Source: Lutraria lutraria (lineage: Eukaryota; Mollusca; Bivalvia; Venerida; Mactridae). From it: DNA of 64,000 nt. The translations under genes and the position numbers were made by a program. Where the stretch lies: contig OZ026834.1 of assembly GCA_964023205.1 (NCBI GenBank), forward strand, positions 34,758,756-34,822,755, given 5' to 3'. Below the pieces are notes generated by a model. The model saw only the letters and a program-made list of their open reading frames with translations, searched no databases and was not told where the DNA came from. Within the stretch, counting starts at the first letter, position 1. Each line of letters opens with the position of its first letter. Shown here piece by piece: positions 1 to 11,635 of the stretch.

Positions 1-58
1 AATCATTATATTACCATGTCTTTACACGAAGAATAAGAATAAATATTGAAAACAATAA

Positions 59-1200
59 GAACAAGAGGGCCATGATGGCCCTATAAATGCTCACCAGGAA
101 AAAAGGTAATTTGGAGACGAACATTGTTAAAATATTTCTACACGAGTCCAAGTAAAATCAAGTGACCCTAAGGTCAGGGCCAATTTTTACCCTAGGGCCA
201 TAATATGAACAAATTTGTAAGAGGTCTGCTAGACAATACTACATACAAAATATCTTAACTCTAGGCCTTGTGGTTTCGGAAAAGATTTTTTAAATTTTCC
301 TACATAAGCCTATATAAATCAAGTGATCCCCGGGGCGGGGCCAATTTTGACCCTAAAGCAATAATTTGAACAAACTTGGTAGAGGTCCACTAGACGAAGC
401 TACATACCAAATATCTTAGCTCTAGGCCTTGTGGTTTAGGAGAAGATTTTTCAAATTTTCCTATATAAAATAGAATAAACCCCAGGGCAGGGCCAATTTT
501 GACCCTCGGGGCCATAATTTGAACAAACTTGGTAGAGGTCCACTAGATAATGCCACATACAAAATATCTAAGCTCTAGGCCTTGCGGTTTCGGAGAAGAA
601 GATTTTTTAAATTTTCCTATATAATTAAGTCTATATAAATCAAGTGACCCCCGGGGCGGGGCCAATTTTGACCCTAAAGCAATAATTTGAACAAACTTGG
701 TAGAGGTCCACTAGACAATGCCACATACAAAATATCTAAGCTCTAGGCCTTGTGGTTTCGGAGAAGAAGATTTTTTAAATTTTCCTATATAAGTCTATAT
801 AAATCAAGTTACCCCCGGGGCGGGGCCAATTTTGACCCTAGGGCAATAATTTGAACAAACTTGGTAGAGGTCCACTAGACTATGCTACACACCAAATATC
901 AAAGCTCTAGGCACTGTAGTTTTTGACGAGAAGATTTTTTAAATTTCCTATATAAGTCTATGTAAAATCAAGTGACCCCCGGGGCGGGGCCAATTTTGAC
1001 CCCAGGGGAATAATTTGAACAAACTTTGTAGAGTTCCATTAGACAATGCTACATATCAAATATCTTAGCTCTAGGCCCTGTGGTTTCGGACAAGAAGATT
1101 TTTTAAGTTTTTTCTATTTGTTGCCATAGCAACCAGAGTTTTTTATGAAATTTAATTTTTTGAACAACTTTGAAAGGGGACCACCCAAGGATCATCCCCA
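59..1200 (-). repeat. Tandem array with terminal hairpin (bivalve-type dispersed element)
   Basis: About six diverged units of roughly 153-168 bp repeat here. Each carries the words GGGGCCAATTTTGACC, TTTGAACAAACTTGGTAGAG and CTCTAGGCCTTGTGGTTT; the GCCAATTTT word recurs near 178, 340, 493, 661, 825 and 979. The left edge has a hairpin AGGGCCA-TGA-TGGCCCT (66-82) followed by GCTCACC (89-95). This is the reverse complement of the right edge of the element at 49831-50470, so both belong to one superfamily and this copy is reversed. The last unit (about 1130-1200) is more diverged and matches a fragment at 30888-30965. I see no protein-coding potential. Confidence 0.8.
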
Positions 1201-1744
1201 GACATACCCATAAAATGTCTAATTTTGACCCTGTCCTCATTTCGACGCTCGTTACGCTCGAATGATTCAATGTATGGATTACATATTGCACTCATGATAT
1301 GCAGATATCTTTGAAAACATTCGTGCTCTGATGAGCTAAAAATAATATACATGTATCATAACGTACTTGTTAAGTTATATTGATATGATAATAATCAGGA
1401 CTCGACAATTTATTACCTGGATCTGTTCTTATCTCGGTCCATATTAAAGCTAATTCCTCTGTTTCCAAGCGTGGATATCTAAGCTGCTGGACCTAAAATT
1501 GTCTTTCATCCATGGCTTTACAATGATCGCAAAACACCCACATCATTTAACTTCTTAAAATGGCTTGTCATGAAACTGTGAGTTTAAAACTAGTTTTATC
1601 GAACGTATAACGTTAAATTCATTTTAGAAAATGAATAAAAAGTTGGAAATCTTCGAAGAATTTTCCGACTTAATTATAAGTTATGCATTCATTCATGTAT
1701 TCATTTACTCACCTTTGTGCAGGCTAAATTAAACTTATTATAAT

Positions 1745-1948
1745 TACAGTCAAACCTGTGTAAGTGCCCACCTCCAAATAAAGGCCACCCTGTGAATAAA
1801 AGCCATTCTTTAAAAACCCGTCATTGATTATTTCTGACCTAGTATAAAATTCACTGTATCCGATCTGTTTACAGTAACCCAGTTGACTATATAATAAACG
1901 TGTATTCATCTTTCCTAAAGGTGGACTTTGTTCACATGTTTGACTGTA
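1745..1948 (+). mobile_element. TIR element, CAGTCAAACCTGTG family, copy 1
   Basis: It starts TACAGTCAAACCTGTG and ends near TGTTTGACTGTA, an imperfect terminal inverted repeat in a TA context. Inside, short words of the type AATAAAGGCCACC recur in both orientations. Further copies lie near 20171, 23012, 33642, 37060, 44228, 52690 and 53264, with a fragment near 10849. There is no coding capacity, so it is probably a non-autonomous DNA element. Confidence 0.7.
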
Positions 1949-2352
1949 TATTATATTTCCACTTGTCTCTATGCTGTCTTTCACTGTACTTGAATATATA
2001 AATCCATATGGTACCTGGACTTTGGAGAAAAAACATCGCAAAAAATAATTGATTTTATTTTTTATTACATATATAACAAACAGAAGAACAAGTTGCAAAT
2101 ACACGTACATATACCGGAAGTCTATTGTCTTAGAAGTGAATCATATATAATGATATCGATTTGAAACTTTGAAGTCGATTTTCATGCTTTTCTTGTATCA
2201 GTCTATTTAAAATTGTGTTATAATTGTTTAAGTTTCACTACTAGTTTTACAATAAATATGAAGTCACTCGAAGTAAAAATAAAGACTCGCTTATCCTCGT
2301 TTAGATTAGTGTCAATGTGTGTCCATAATGCTTTTTATTAACAACAACGTTT

Positions 2353-2380
2353 CAACAACAACAACAACAACAACAACAAC
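2353..2380 (+). repeat. CAA microsatellite
   Basis: A run of CAA trinucleotides of about nine units. Confidence 0.9.
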
Positions 2381-3018
2381 TAAACCTTAAAGAACCACTA
2401 ATTCAGAACACTTTGACCAAAGGGTGTTAATTGTCGACTCGACTTCCATGTTTGACCTGTATGGTTGATACAAAGAACAGGGTTCGAAGTTACAGAACCA
2501 GAGATCAGCCTCCAAGCTCAAATCTCACATCTTGTCATTTAAATATTCCTAATTTAATTATGATAAGATAATAATAACATTGTTGACACAGTGTTTCATA
2601 TCATATAGATAGTATTATACATTGACCGAAATATGTACTTTTTAACAATGATACTTTAAGAATGAAAATAAGATTTGATCTCATTGACTCTGAGATTGTT
2701 CTCAAGTACCTGTTAGAAATTTAAAAAATGCCATGTATGCGTAGTTGACCCTTAATCAGAACAAGTTTATTATGTCTCCAATAATTGCGACATTGAAAAC
2801 AGCAATTGTATTCTAGCTTTCCTATGCTTACGAACGGCCGTAAACACAATGTGACTGTTTATATAACAACTCGTAAACGTGTGTCTGCGAATGTTATATC
2901 TAACCAGAATAATAATGAAATGTGTGTATTTATCTATCTATGCTGAAATGCTGTATCACAATAATTTATACAAAAATAAACAATCACAAAATATTTCAGA
3001 TAAGTTCTCCAAATTTTG

Positions 3019-6000
3019 TTATTTTACATTGAAATTACGGGGTGCTAGTTTCTTGGCTGCCACTTGTTTTGGCATCCCTAAATAATAGGGGTTAATTGCT
3101 TCCAGTTTATCATCGTCCATATATGGAAACATGTCTTCAAAACGCTCCGAGTTATCCTAAAATATATAAAATACGTACAACAATAAATACAACTGTTTTT
3201 ATGGTAACAGTATATCATTATTTCCCGGAAATTGTAACAAAGTCGATTTTGAAACTTGACATTACCAATGCCATGATGGAATTGTCTCTGTCCTTGGTTA
3301 TAACAAGACTCAACAAATATTGTCTAAACTGTACAACCGCATGGACATAGAGCAGTCGAATAGCCGCACATGTTCGTACGTAACAATCCGAAGTTTTCGC
3401 AGCCAACATATCGTCGGCTTATAGCTGGGCCGATAAATGGAAACATCGTTCACTATGTGATACAAGCACCAAATTTGGCATGAATTTTTAGCATGGCCAA
3501 CTCTATCAAAACAGCACGTTAACACATATATGAGGAACTCGAAGTCAGGAACTGTTTTTTCGGCAATTTTGCCTTTTTCACATGTAATATTACCCAAACT
3601 TTAATAACTATGTCGTATTTTGTCCAAATATTGATTTAGACTTTTTGTAAAGTGTCGGGTATTCTGAGTAAAATGCCATGTTATCCACAACAAACGCTAA
3701 AAGTGACTCCCCTTGGCGCGGCTAGATTTTACCTACACCGCAGGCTCTCCCAGTCCCAACGCGGCGCAATATTGTAGAGTTATACATTGATTTTTAATGC
3801 GTTTTAATTACCAAAGCACAATCGAATGAACGTTTGTTAGATGGAATTAATAGATCAAATTATTTTCTATATCTCTGCAGATTTTAGCGTAGGCAATTAT
3901 CTCGGCTTGCCTCAGCGTGGCTACGAACAGGACTATATACGAGGGATGTGACGTCCTGGAAGTGTGCGGAATTTCTCTATGTACAGCATGATTATTTTAT
4001 ACTACACTAAACGGAGTTAAAATTGCGAACAAAAATGTGACTGTTATTAATTAATCTGAACAAACTTAAATATAAATTGATATAGCTGAATTATTCCTCG
4101 TTACAAGTGGCAGTCTCCAAAGTAACAGCCATGCATACACTTGTCTAGACCACAGTAAGCGTCTGACCGTTTGGTAATTTTAGTAAACCAAGGGAGGTAA
4201 TTGTTCTAAATTCTGAATAATTTTATTTGGATTATGGTAAAATTGTGTGTATTCTCTATAATTTAAATCACTCTGCTTTAAATATCATCGACGTACTAAG
4301 AAATGATTTTTAACTTAACTGAACTATATTGCATTAATTATAATAATTGATAGGCGGTCTAAGTACAAAGACTACGATTCTTGCGGCAATACCATTCCTA
4401 CAAAAATCAAGTGAATGTTCTTTTGACTGAATAAGACACAAGACTTGTTTTAGATCCATTCTTGAAAGTGTCTACTGTCCGCGGTTGAGGCATGTCCGCT
4501 ATATACGCGGTAATTTAAAGAGCCTTTTTCGTCTGTTGTGGACATATTTCTGTTGTTCACGGGGGTCTGTTAGCACTGGTTAAACTGTATTTATTTCTGA
4601 GAGTATGCTAGTATATATATATATATATATATACATGTATCATATCAATAGAATATTAACATACTAGTGTACTGACAAAACGTGAGAGTTAATAACATAT
4701 GACGTATGTGTTGAATAAAATAATTACTGAAACATTCATACACGAATTGAACAATACAAGACCAAATAAAATGTTGACTTCAATAACAAGCTGACAACAT
4801 ATACACCTATCTTTACAAACGCATCTTCTCAATTTCAAAAAAATATATATGTACGAACAAAATGATGTTTTTACAGGGTTTTACCGACAGACTGGTAGAA
4901 CCAGCGATCTTGCACAGGCTATAGGTGAACAGCATTGCACAAGTGAAATTGGCCTCAGATAAGTTTCGAACTTAAGACAGTGAGAGGCTAATGATTACTG
5001 CAGTAGCCGGGAACCATGACCATTGGGTCACAGCTAGAACGTCCAATAAAATTATATTATCTAGGTTGTAAATCGTGAATATGATAGGTCCATAATTTTA
5101 AATAGAAGTTGAAAAACTAATACAATGTACAAAGCATTGAATGTTCTTTGGCGTTCATTTCATTGACAATTCATTAAGGCCTAAAATATTTGGTTGTTTC
5201 TGGTTCCCCGCCCTCCCCTTACTCCCACCACGAGCCTTGACTTTTTCTAGGTCCGAGGAACAGTACAGTACACCCACTTTCTTACTTTTCTAACCTATCC
5301 ATACACTTTAAAAGAAAGGCCAAAAGTCCAGACCTACCTATCCTATTTTGAATGATCTAGTTACCAGAAACAAACATTTTTTAAACCTCGTAAGTTCCAA
5401 ACAGAGCAATGTGACAGACAATTTCCTATATATTCTAGCTTAGTAATATCTAATTGATTTCCAAACAAGCAAAATATGAAAGAAGAGGAATAATCTGGTT
5501 CTCAACATGCAACACGAGCAATAAAACTCAGTACATGTATATCAAGCAGACGACATTATCTAAACAAGTCTACATTTTGTATATTGTGAACAGCAAATTA
5601 ACATAACATACGTCAAAAGCGGGTTTGAAGATCACCAGCACTTTTTTTAATATTTAAACTAATCAAATTATATAGAATAATTGAATACTAGTATTACCAG
5701 CAAAAATAACGTCGGCACCAAGTAGTACCTAGGGCTGTGGCAAGTATCCGAGTACTCGGGTAATCACGAAACAAATTGATATTAAATCGAGTATGAATAA
5801 TTGTCATTACTGACATTCGTGGTTCGTGATCTTATTATTTAAAAGTGTATTCTTTGTTCCTAAAAATCCCCTTTCTCTGAATAAATATTATCTCATCATG
5901 GACTACTTTGTTTGCCAAGATGTCCAATCGGTCCTATTTTACAAATAATGCTGGTAAACCAGTTAACTGGAAGGGAGTACATATAAATTTAAGCCATAGA

Positions 6001-9000
6001 ATAGTAATATATTGTTTTACTTCTTTATTCCTCAAAAAATATAAATTTAGCTGTCTTCAGGACTGCAATTTTAAAGTTTTAGATGGGTTACTTGATAACA
6101 AAAGATTCGTGATTCGATTTGTGGATCGTAAGTGCTGAATCGTGGATAGGATCGGATCGCCACTAACCCAACGATCCACAGCCTTAATAGTACGAATATG
6201 AGCAGATAATTGCTTGATATGTTCAAAATTTAAAAAAATGTAATCGAATTTTAGTATGCAATCTCACAAGAGTTAAAACCCAAGGCAGTATCGAATCAAC
6301 AGAAGACCTTGAACGAGGCTAACCTTAATGTATTGCTTTCACAGACGTAAACAAATGGCGATACCAAGAATTGAATGAGGATCTGTTTCATCACAGCCTT
6401 TGGATCTTATATCGAGGGCTCAGCGCAACACTGTCGTAAGTTGTTCTTATTTCAATACGAGTTACGACACTATTGCGTTGAACCCTCGATATGTGTACTT
6501 CAAAAGTCAACAATAAGATCAATTTGACAAGCGATGAATCTTACGTTCAGCTGATTTTCGATCAAACCGGTGACAAAATTTCGAAATAGTTCATGCTCGT
6601 TAAGAATATTCCCACAAAATTATGTACAACAAACATAAATGCATATTCGTAATGAGCAAAGACAATAAAAAAATAGGAAAAATAAACATTATATGTATGA
6701 AAGGGGTGAAATTCGGGAATAATTCAAAACTAGCTGGTGAAATCCAAACTAAAGATGAACACACCACTTAAGAAAAGGTGAAACTAGCTAATATACATCA
6801 CGTGACTTCTAGCAACTTACCCTTTTCTTAATAAAATGGGGAGATTTCTTTGCAACAAGTTTTTGACGTTTGGTGTCTGTGTTCAAAAACTGATTGTCTG
6901 ACTGTGAAATTATAAACAATCCATAAATGGACATGCTCGTAAATTTCTGGATTACATAACGTATTTAAGGGGGAGGGTACGCCAGTTTTTAACAGTTTTC
7001 AATTCTTAACCGTTGAGCAACTAAACTGAAAAGGTTTCTGAATCAGCACTAACTTAGTTCTCCAAACTTAGTCATCCAGAATCATTACAAAAATGATTTT
7101 TCACAAGGAGAAGAAATTTTGCTCACGGATAATCGATATAGCAAAGAGACTGGGACATTTCTACCAAGAAACCGGGGATAATTGCAAATTCTTAGAAACA
7201 CATTATTGTTCAACTACACTGAGCCGAATTAAAAACGCTAATGTATAATTTTGTGAATCTAACTAAAGAATTACTGGACGTTGATTCATAGCCAGCTTTT
7301 ATCTTCTTTGAAAGAAATTTGAACATTGACACATGTGTATACAGTTTGAATAAAGAAGCGTGCGATTCTGCTAAATAATCATTAATTTTAACTTTTGCAT
7401 TTTTAAATCTGCTCAGTGTAAAATCTGACCGATTCTACTAGTAAATACAATGAGACAAATTGCTGATTTAATAATACATTGATAATTACAAATGCAATTC
7501 ATATTCAGACTTTGTTCTATCATTTATTGATTTCTGCCTTTAATTGTAAATAGTTGCACTTTTTCACTAGATATATACAGTACACACTTTAGTGTATGTC
7601 GTGTATAGCATTCAATATTTCGAAGGACAGCCTACAAAAGTTATTACATACTACAACAAAATATCACTCAAAACATTCGATTTCTATACAAAATATACAC
7701 GTTTTAAAATTCTCTTTGGTTAATCACACGACTTAAAATCTTACCATGTCCAAATTATCCAGTGAATCGAGGGAGCCCAAATCTGTGACGTCACTATCAA
7801 TGCCATCACTTACAAAACCAGACTTTGGGTCGATCGTCTTCTTGCCAGGGGGGCAGCTAAGCATATGTTCGGCATCACATGGGCAGTCTTGCTCTTCTAA
7901 GATACGTCGGTTATTGTCTGGGCTGTTCTCAAAGTCCTTCACACAGTTGTCTTCGCCTAGATCAGTACGAATAGTTTAGAATTATCGTAGTAAGTGCTTA
8001 ATCACTTGTGCTGTTTTACTGAAACCTCATCACCCGAGAAACAACTCATTTGGCACTCATCTATTGTTTATGGATATAAACTGGTCATTTTTATAATCGG
8101 TCACCAAGGTCTATTCCGAATATTTTGTGAACAGTACTCTCACTTACTTTATTTGATACACTACAGAGAAAGCGTATAATTTCGACTTATTCTATCGTAA
8201 GCTTCACTTATTCTAAAATGCTTTGTGTCACTTTATATTTTATTTTGTATATACAGGACTTTGATTGTCTTGAATATTTTAATGGTGCATGTCATAAATA
8301 ATGTATCTATGAAATATTCAAAGATTTAGGTGACCGATTATAAAAGTTGAGCAGTATACAAGCTGAATTGGGTGTTGTTAGTTAAATTGAATGATTTATA
8401 CTGAACACAAAAATTGTTTAGTGCGAACATCGCTGATATTCGTGGACAGAAAAAAACAAGACTGAACGATAATCCTGACAAATGACCAACATGTGTAGTC
8501 TGACAGAAATAATTCCGATTCGGTAGCTAAAATTACTACGGATTCTCCCGGGGGATTTCTGAAACACGTAAGGTAATAGGAGCATTGCGTGCTTAAAGGT
8601 AAATCGATAAAAGGTCTGAACGTTCTCTTCAAATATCATTTGCTTTTTAAACACGAATCCCAGTTGATCTGTTGTTTTACGGTCCATTCGACACCCATGG
8701 TCATTTCAGACCCACCACAGTGAGAGGGGAGAGAAGGTACATGAGGGCCGGTCATTTATATCCCTATTCTTATTTCGAATAATGTTCCTGTTGTTGTTTT
8801 ATATTGCTCGGTGTAAAGCACCGATGCACGACTCACCCGTATCCTGTGATTTTATAAAAACAAATCCCAGTGAATCATGCATATTGACATGAAAGTACCT
8901 AGAAGAGCGATGGATACACATGTACATGGTATATGGTGCAATAAGTATCCCTGCAGTGTGGGCCGAAGCTATAAAATATTCATGGTTTGTATTTGGATGT

Positions 9001-10790
9001 TTCTATGTTAAATATGATAGTAGTATGGTGGCTGATTTCTGCCATTTCATATCTTCGTGTGTTCGCCCCCAAAAGTCGAAGCACGCCGACACGAACACAC
9101 GATAAATTGATCATTTGTCGTGTCTTCGCCTTCGACCTTAGAGGGCGAACACACGAAGACACGAAATATTGAAGGCGAAATAACGAAATTTTGATAGGCG
9201 AACACACGAAATCTACTCTTGTAGAGTTTCGTGTCGGCGGGTATGAAATCGTCGTATCGGCGCCCTTATTTGTCGTGTGTTCGTGTTTTCGCCTCGAAGG
9301 GCGAAGACACCACGACACGAAACATTGAACATTATCGTGTCGTCGTGCCGGCGTGCTTCGCCCCGAAGGACGAAGACACGAACGCACGATAATGTGCAAG
9401 GTTTCGTGTCGTCGTGTCTTCGCCTTCCGGTTGACATGCGCAGAACCATTACACATATTATTGAATTGCAAAACTATTATACGATGGACTAGATTTAATG
9501 TTCTGCGCATGTCTACCGGAAGGCGAAGACACGACGACACGAAACCTTGCACATTATCGTGCGTTCGTGTCTTCGTCCTTCGGGGCGAAGCACGCCGGCA
9601 CGACGACACGATAATGTTCAATGTTTCGTGTCGTCGTGTCTTCGCCCTTCGAGGCGAAAACACGAACACACGACAAATAAGGGCGCCGATACGACGATTT
9701 CATACCCGCCGACACGAAACTCTACAAGAGTAGATTTCGTGTGTTCGCCTATCAAAATTTCGTTATTTCGCCTTCAATATTTCGTGTCTTCGTGTGTTCG
9801 CCCTCTAAGGTCGAAGGCGAAGACACGACAAATGATCAATTTATCGTGTGTTCGTGTCGGCGTGCTTCGACTTTTGGGGGCGAACACACGAAGATATGAA
9901 ATGGCAGAAATCAGCCACCATATAGTAGACATTTGTAGTTTTTTAATAACACAATATATATCGTTGTCTGATTATTTTGGACAAGTTTGTAAACATTAAA
10001 AAGCAATATCTTTACAACCAAAATAACACATAAAAATATATGCTTGAAGAATTTAATGGGATTTGAGCTTGGAATCTGTTCTGAACTTTTATAACCTCGG
10101 GCCCTGACATTTTAGTGAGAATATTCAGTCAAATAAATACCTGTATAGCCGTGAGGGCAAGGATTGGGTGGGGTACAGTACGCTGGTAGGACTTTATCTG
10201 TCTTCACTTCTGTTGGGTCTTCTTGTCTTCCAGTTCCACCTGAAAGTTAGAGTGTTAAACTTAATACTAAACGTATATAGTAAGAAATGAATTAGGATTC
10301 TAAATTGAATGAAACCTCTAAATAAATGTATCTCATTAATTGATGTTATTACCTTCTTGATTACTTTATTTAAAAGGTAAATATAAAATTAGCATTGACA
10401 AATCGTTAAACAAAATGTTATATTTTCTTATTCACCATGAAAACAATGCAAGTGAATAAATTAAAACAATTGCTATTACATGTACATACCAGATATGAAT
10501 TGGTATCCAGATATAGGTAATTGTTTCATGTATTCTTGATCTCTCAAAGCAGCCTCTCCATAATCACGTGGCTCCTTTGGGACAGAGATAGTGTCTGGAT
10601 AAGCTTCGTCCCAGTTGTCAACAGCTTTGCCGTCATAGGGACTGTCTGGGAAGTATTCATTGATGGGTAGGGAGTTTTGCAGCTGATCTATGTTGTAAAG
10701 ATATTGTAAGTCCGCCATCAGATCATCGTACATACTGGCTTGACTGCCATACACGACAGTAAACAGTCCAAGAAGATACAGCACGTTCAT
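3019..10790 (-). CDS. SCG5: Neuroendocrine protein 7B2 (secretogranin V), four exons
   Basis: 7B2 is a secretory-pathway chaperone for prohormone convertase 2; its C-terminal peptide inhibits PC2. Minus-strand coding exons are 10490-10790, 10141-10239, 7745-7956 and 3019-3156, all with GT-AG borders and matching phases (1,1,0), giving 249 residues (human about 212). Residues 1-15 form a hydrophobic signal peptide. The diagnostic proline-rich PPNPCP motif is at 124-129. A cysteine-rich stretch (CPCDAEHMLSC) lies in exon 3. The last exon ends with a CT-peptide-like NPYYLG (226-231) and VAAKK (236-240). The ATG sits 5 nt inside its exon after a TTTTAG acceptor, so a 5' UTR exon lies upstream. 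Oddity: no RRKR-type furin site precedes NPYYLG; the residues there are DDDKLEAI. Intron 2 contains the giant palindrome. An extra in-phase exon between exons 3 and 4 cannot be excluded. Confidence 0.92.
4406..4613 (+). repeat. Dispersed repeat, copy A (pairs with 13009-13222)
   Basis: It shares an ordered series of words with 13009-13222: TCAAGTGAATGTTCTTTT, ACTTGTTTTAGATC, GTGTCTACTGTC, GTTGTTCACGGG and AAACTGTAT. The two copies are the same strand, similar in length and moderately diverged. It lies in SCG5 intron 3. Confidence 0.6.
4612..4632. repeat. TA microsatellite
   Basis: An uninterrupted alternating TA run of about 21 bp. Confidence 0.85.
5729..6187. mobile_element. hAT-like non-autonomous element with 6 bp direct repeats
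   Basis: The ends are an imperfect 12 bp inverted repeat (CTAGGGCTGTGG against TTAAGGCTGTGG on the other strand). TAGTAC flanks both sides (5723-5728 and 6188-6193), which looks like a target duplication. The 459 bp interior has no transposase. CAGGGCTGTGG-like ends are common in hAT-derived elements, but an 8 bp duplication would be expected, so the family call is tentative. It lies in SCG5 intron 3. Confidence 0.5.
6409..6492 (+). mobile_element. 84 bp hairpin element, copy 1
   Basis: It starts ATATCGAGGGCTCAGCGCAA and ends TTGCGTTGAACCCTCGATAT, an almost complete inverted repeat around a short TTCTTATTTCAATA centre. Three other copies of exactly 84 bp lie at 20774, 29933 and 52909. It lies in SCG5 intron 3. 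Confidence 0.85.
9024..9922. mobile_element. Giant palindromic (foldback) element in SCG5 intron 2
   Basis: The left arm (9024-9451, about 428 bp) and right arm (9496-9922, about 427 bp) are near-identical reverse complements around a ~44 bp AT-rich centre. I see only a few arm differences, for example GTTGACATG/GTAGACATG, CAGAACCATT/CAGAACATT and GACACCACGAC/GACACGACGAC. The arms are built from variants of CGAAGACACGA, CGAACACACGA and CGAACGCACGA and are CpG-rich against an AT-rich surround. ATAGTAG occurs directly on both sides (9017-9023 and 9922-9928), consistent with a 6-7 bp target duplication. The open frames inside are mirror-image by-products of the palindrome, not genes. Confidence 0.88.
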
Positions 10791-11627
10791 TGTTTCTAAA
10801 ATCAGAAAGAAAAAAATCATACATAAATCATACTTCTACATAATATAATACAGTCAGACTTGAGAACAAAGATCATCCATTGAAAAGACAAATTGTGGCT
10901 TTTATTGACTGCTGACCTTTATTCTGAGGTCATTTGTTCTTAATAGAACAGAAAAAAATCAAAATAATCCAGTAACCGTTGACAGGAAATAATAGTTTTA
11001 ACGCATCCTGCGTGGACTGGTCGTGTTGTGTTTCTTCCAGCAGGCCATGCGGGAACCACCAGTGGATTTGGTAATCTTGTGACCCTTTCTAACACCACAA
11101 GACAATTTTCCAGCCGTGGAAAGTCCACACAATTCTCTGTGTTTGTGCGCTGGCTTGCAAATCGATGGTATGTTTGGGTCATAAAGTGTCAACTTCAATA
11201 TCAAGTCCACCTCATTGTACAGACTTCTCATATTCGGTATATTATCCTATTTTTGTTATATCATGTAGACTGTGTATGAAACCACTTCTTTACGAAGACC
11301 GTTTTTTTACCAAATGTGGTAGTCGGGTGTGGTTTTAACCCCCTCCGTCATCTTATTTCCTGCATCAATAATTCCTACGTTTTAATATATTTTATAACAG
11401 TATCATTCCATAAGAGGATGTAATAACAATCAGAACAAAAGAAGACTGTAACTGAAATATTATAAGGCGTAAATCACGCCCAGTACATTGTAATTGATTC
11501 CAATCGTAACTACTCGGGCATTTCCGTAACTGAGAAATTTATTTTTCTTTAGACAAACGCCGAGGAGTTCTGATTGTAATATTGATTCGTGTCATTCGGA
11601 ACTATTCTTGTCGTTCTATACATAGCG

Positions 11628-11635
11628 TGACGTCA
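11628..11635. promoter_or_regulatory. Perfect cAMP response element upstream of SCG5
   Basis: TGACGTCA, the palindromic CREB/ATF consensus, lies about 0.84 kb upstream of the SCG5 start codon on that gene's 5' side. Neuroendocrine genes are often CRE-driven, so a promoter role is plausible, but the transcription start has not been located. Confidence 0.4.

Larger units (their letters stand above)
1201..3018. other. Gene-free stretch downstream of SCG5
   Basis: This AT-rich sequence lies beyond the SCG5 stop codon. It holds a terminal-inverted-repeat element (1745-1948) and a CAA microsatellite (2353-2380). The SCG5 3' UTR should run leftward from 3018, but I could not fix its end. Short open frames here have no domain, splice or codon support. 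Confidence 0.6.

Noticed and set aside
1724..2110. 128-codon minus-strand frame with a hydrophobic start
   Set aside because: It is composed largely of a TIR repeat element, and the sequence has no recognisable family.
5908..6138. 76-codon plus-strand frame
   Set aside because: It is wholly inside the 5729-6187 element and has no transposase or other domain.
8980..9999. Several overlapping open frames rich in Arg, His and Thr on both strands
   Set aside because: They are mirror-image by-products of the palindrome. Equivalent frames occur on both strands in both arms, with no start, splice or domain support.
10476..10820. Upstream start (MIFFFLILET...) for SCG5
   Set aside because: It reads through the TTTTAG splice acceptor; MNVLYLLGLF, 5 nt inside the exon, gives a proper signal peptide.
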